Shown: one piece after another, positions 4,679 to 6,570 of the stretch
Numbering within the stretch: position 1 is the first letter of the stretch
Layout: each line of letters opens with the position of its first letter
NCBI GenBank assembly: GCA_018882545.1
Contig: VERS01000130.1
Location: forward strand, 1-6,570
Reading direction: 5' to 3'
Length of the DNA: 6,570 nt
From: Mycobacterium sp.
GTDB taxonomy: Bacteria; Actinomycetota; Actinomycetes; Mycobacteriales; Mycobacteriaceae
Notes under the pieces: model-generated
The model's database searches: none
Seen by the model: the letters and a program-made list of their open reading frames with translations, nothing else
What the model was told of the DNA's origin: nothing
Position numbers and translations under genes: made by a program

Positions 4679-6097
4679 GTGTCCTCCGCCGAGCATGCCC
4701 TGCCGACCGGCGGACGGGCCGTCGCCGAACTGACCGCCGACGATCTGGAACTCCAGCGCTATCTTCTCGACCTGTCGTTACAGCCGATCGACCGCTTCGA
4801 CGGCTTCTCCCACATCGAGCAGTACCTGTTGTCGGCGCTGCGCTACCAGCTCAACTACACCTGCTACGCGCTGTGCCTGGCTCAGTTCAACTACACCCCG
4901 GCATTCACCGGCTACCTCACCGAGGCGCAGGCCAACACCATCGAGAAGATGCGCGACAAGCGGGTGTGGGGCTACTGGGCGCATGAGTGCCTGGTGGGCT
5001 ATCAGCGCTGGGACCCGGACCCGATCAAGTTCGCCAACGTGATGTACACCGGGTTCTTCGGGGTGATGATCGGGCTGTTCGAGACGCTCAACGACGACCG
5101 ATTCTCAAAACCCGGTGCGCTGGCGCTGCGGTGGAACGCCGCCACCGAGTACGTCTACGAGTTCTCCTCGCTGTGCGAGGCGATCGTGCACAACATGGAC
5201 ATCAGCAGTCAGGGCCCGCTGTATCCGTGCGAGCCGCGGCTGATCTACCCGATGTGCAACGCCTTTTCGCTGTCGACGTTGCTGGTCCACGACCGGTTGC
5301 ACGGCACCGACTTCAGCGCCGACCGCACCGAGCAGATGACACAGGCTTACCGCACGCACAAATATTTGCGGCGCGACAACCGGTTCCTGGCCGCCCGCGG
5401 ACCGCTGATGTTCTTCATGGGTCCCTCGGTGGGCAACGACGGGGTGATGTCCTACTGGCTGAACTTCCCGATGCCCGAGCAGGCGGTGAAAACCTTTGCG
5501 AACCTGCGGGAGAACCTGGTTCACATCACCGCCGACGATGTCAAGATCGACGCCACCGGCTGGGAGACGCTGGATCCGGGCAACTACAGCCGCGGCACCG
5601 GGATGAGCCGGGTCTCGGTGATGGCCGCCGCCAAGGAGCACGGCGACAACGAGTTGGCCGACGCGCTGGAGATGTCTCTGGACAAGCGCTACGAGGTCGT
5701 CCGCAAGGACGGAGCGCGGGCCTACACCGGTATCTCCAGCTGGGGCAACGCCGGGCACGTGCTGGCCCGGTTCACCACCGAGAACTCGATGGCCCACCTG
5801 CTGGCCGGCGAGATCCCCAAGCCGTGGAAGACCGGCCCGATCCTGGGCCAGGCCGCCTACCCGGACGTCCTGGTGGCCCGCGCGGTCACCGACGGTCGTG
5901 CGCTGGACCTGGTGCTGCGGCCCGGAAGTCACGGTGACCGAACGGTTCTGGGTATCCAGCGGCTCGCACCGCGGCACGACTACCTGGTCACCGGCGGCGT
6001 CGAGGACACCGTGACCGCCGACGACGACGGTTGCGCGTTGCTGACCGTGGATCTCGACGACCGCCGCGAAATCTTCTTGCGCCCCGCCGCGCCGTAG
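4679..6097 (+). CDS. Linalool dehydratase/isomerase (LDI) family protein
   Basis: A 472-residue protein matching the LDI family, alpha-barrel enzymes typified by the Castellaniella defragrans enzyme that dehydrates linalool to myrcene and isomerises it to geraniol. From memory of that protein, several blocks line up: EKMRDKRVWGYW (89-100), DPIKFANVMYTG (114-125), YPCEPRLIYPMCN (182-194), and VHDRLHGTDF (203-212). Cys184 and Cys193 have the nine-residue spacing of the two catalytic cysteines of LDI, and Asp31 near the start may correspond to its catalytic Asp. The catalytic His, which in LDI follows the MYKG block, is Phe126 here. There is no signal peptide, unlike periplasmic LDI, so a cytoplasmic enzyme is likely. 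The family is usually nearer 400 residues; the last 60 or so, after LVLRPG, form an extra strand-rich tail. The GTG start is supported by the -10 spacing. The substrate is unknown; an isoprenoid or another tertiary or allylic alcohol is an inference. Confidence 0.85.
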   Translation: MSSAEHALPTGGRAVAELTADDLELQRYLLDLSLQPIDRFDGFSHIEQYLLSALRYQLNYTCYALCLAQFNYTPAFTGYLTEAQANTIEKMRDKRVWGYWAHECLVGYQRWDPDPIKFANVMYTGFFGVMIGLFETLNDDRFSKPGALALRWNAATEYVYEFSSLCEAIVHNMDISSQGPLYPCEPRLIYPMCNAFSLSTLLVHDRLHGTDFSADRTEQMTQAYRTHKYLRRDNRFLAARGPLMFFMGPSVGNDGVMSYWLNFPMPEQAVKTFANLRENLVHITADDVKIDATGWETLDPGNYSRGTGMSRVSVMAAAKEHGDNELADALEMSLDKRYEVVRKDGARAYTGISSWGNAGHVLARFTTENSMAHLLAGEIPKPWKTGPILGQAAYPDVLVARAVTDGRALDLVLRPGSHGDRTVLGIQRLAPRHDYLVTGGVEDTVTADDDGCALLTVDLDDRREIFLRPAAP

Positions 6098-6546
6098 AGC
6101 AGCACCCCGGCGCCGACCAGCATCATCGCGGGCCCGACGTTGTGGAACATCATGTCGCCCAGATGGTTTCCGTGGTCGGCGTGGATGATGCCGAACAGGT
6201 GCATGTCGAGCACCCCGGTCTCGAACACCACCGCGCCCACCACGATCAGCAGCCAGCCCACGCCGCGGGCCTTGCGCCAGAACGGCACCACCCGGCTCAG
6301 CATCATCGCCACGATGATCAACGCGAGGTAGCAGGCGCTGCGCACCAGCCACATCGCCAGCGACCCGGTGTTCTCCATCAGACCGGCCCACACCAGCACC
6401 GGGGAGGCGATCGCCGCGGCGGCGGTCCCGGCCGCGGCGTACCGGAACACCGCCGCGGAATCCGGGCCGGATCTGGTCTCGGCTACCTCGGGTTCGGGCA
6501 GGGTCTGCCCCGGGGCGGGGCGCCGGGCGACCGGCGCGAACAGCAT
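5980..6546 (-). CDS. Membrane protein with a His/Asp-rich segment, possibly 5' partial
   Basis: A protein of at least 188 residues, family not recognised. The N-terminal 30 residues are proline-rich and polar. Hydrophobic segments follow at about 36-55, 64-84, 97-113 and 132-152, suggesting four membrane helices. Between the third and fourth lies a segment with five histidines (116, 122, 125, 128, 135) and three aspartates (114, 124, 131), which could bind a metal or haem. A basic patch (RKKISRR, 156-162) after the last helix would place the C-terminus in the cytoplasm. The ATG at 6546 is the first start in view but has no clear ribosome site, and the frame is open without another start codon to the window edge at 6570, so the true start may lie outside. 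The last 39 codons and stop are antisense to the LDI-like gene and read as a Ser/Thr-rich tail that may carry no function. Confidence 0.75.
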   Translation of the reverse strand: MLFAPVARRPAPGQTLPEPEVAETRSGPDSAAVFRYAAAGTAAAAIASPVLVWAGLMENTGSLAMWLVRSACYLALIIVAMMLSRVVPFWRKARGVGWLLIVVGAVVFETGVLDMHLFGIIHADHGNHLGDMMFHNVGPAMMLVGAGVLLYGAAGRKKISRRSSRSTVSNAQPSSSAVTVSSTPPVTR

Positions 6547-6570
6547 CGGCGTCTCGGCGCCACCGAACGC

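Noticed and set aside
5105..6391. 428-codon - strand frame across the LDI-like and membrane protein genes
   Set aside because: It is the antisense of two better frames, with a Gly/Arg/Val/His-rich shadow composition and no recognisable motif.

Overview
The window is high-GC DNA whose codon use, GTG/TTG starts, TANNNT -10 boxes and CYP135-type cytochrome P450 suggest the chromosome of a mycobacterium (Mycobacteriaceae) or a close actinobacterial relative. This placement is inferred from family resemblance; no marker gene is present. No tRNA, rRNA, CRISPR array, transposase or phage gene was seen.

Layout, left to right. (1) The last 22 codons of an unidentified + strand gene, followed by a short hairpin between two converging genes. 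(2) A small von Willebrand factor A (VWA) domain protein on the - strand. (3) A 323-base divergent intergenic region with several inverted repeats. (4) A complete cytochrome P450 of CYP135 type on +, apparently leaderless. (5) A 12-helix MFS transporter on -, whose stop codon shares a CTAG palindrome with the P450 stop. (6) A secreted glycerophosphodiester phosphodiesterase (GDPD)-like protein on -, upstream of the MFS gene, in which most catalytic and metal-binding residues are replaced. (7) A divergent, apparently leaderless + strand gene for a linalool dehydratase/isomerase (LDI) family protein. (8) A polytopic membrane protein on -, with a His/Asp-rich segment, whose 3' end overlaps the LDI-like gene by 118 bases and whose 5' end may lie beyond the window.

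Possible joint role (inference): a P450, an LDI-type hydro-lyase/isomerase homologue and an MFS exporter lie within about 5 kb, which fits oxidation, (de)hydration and transport of an isoprenoid or other small lipophilic alcohol. The genes are not one operon, because strands alternate. No terpene synthase, ferredoxin or reductase is visible. The strongest lead is the LDI homologue: it keeps the paired active-site cysteines (C184 and C193, nine residues apart) but has Phe where I recall the catalytic His of characterised LDI, it lacks a signal peptide, and it carries an extra C-terminal segment.
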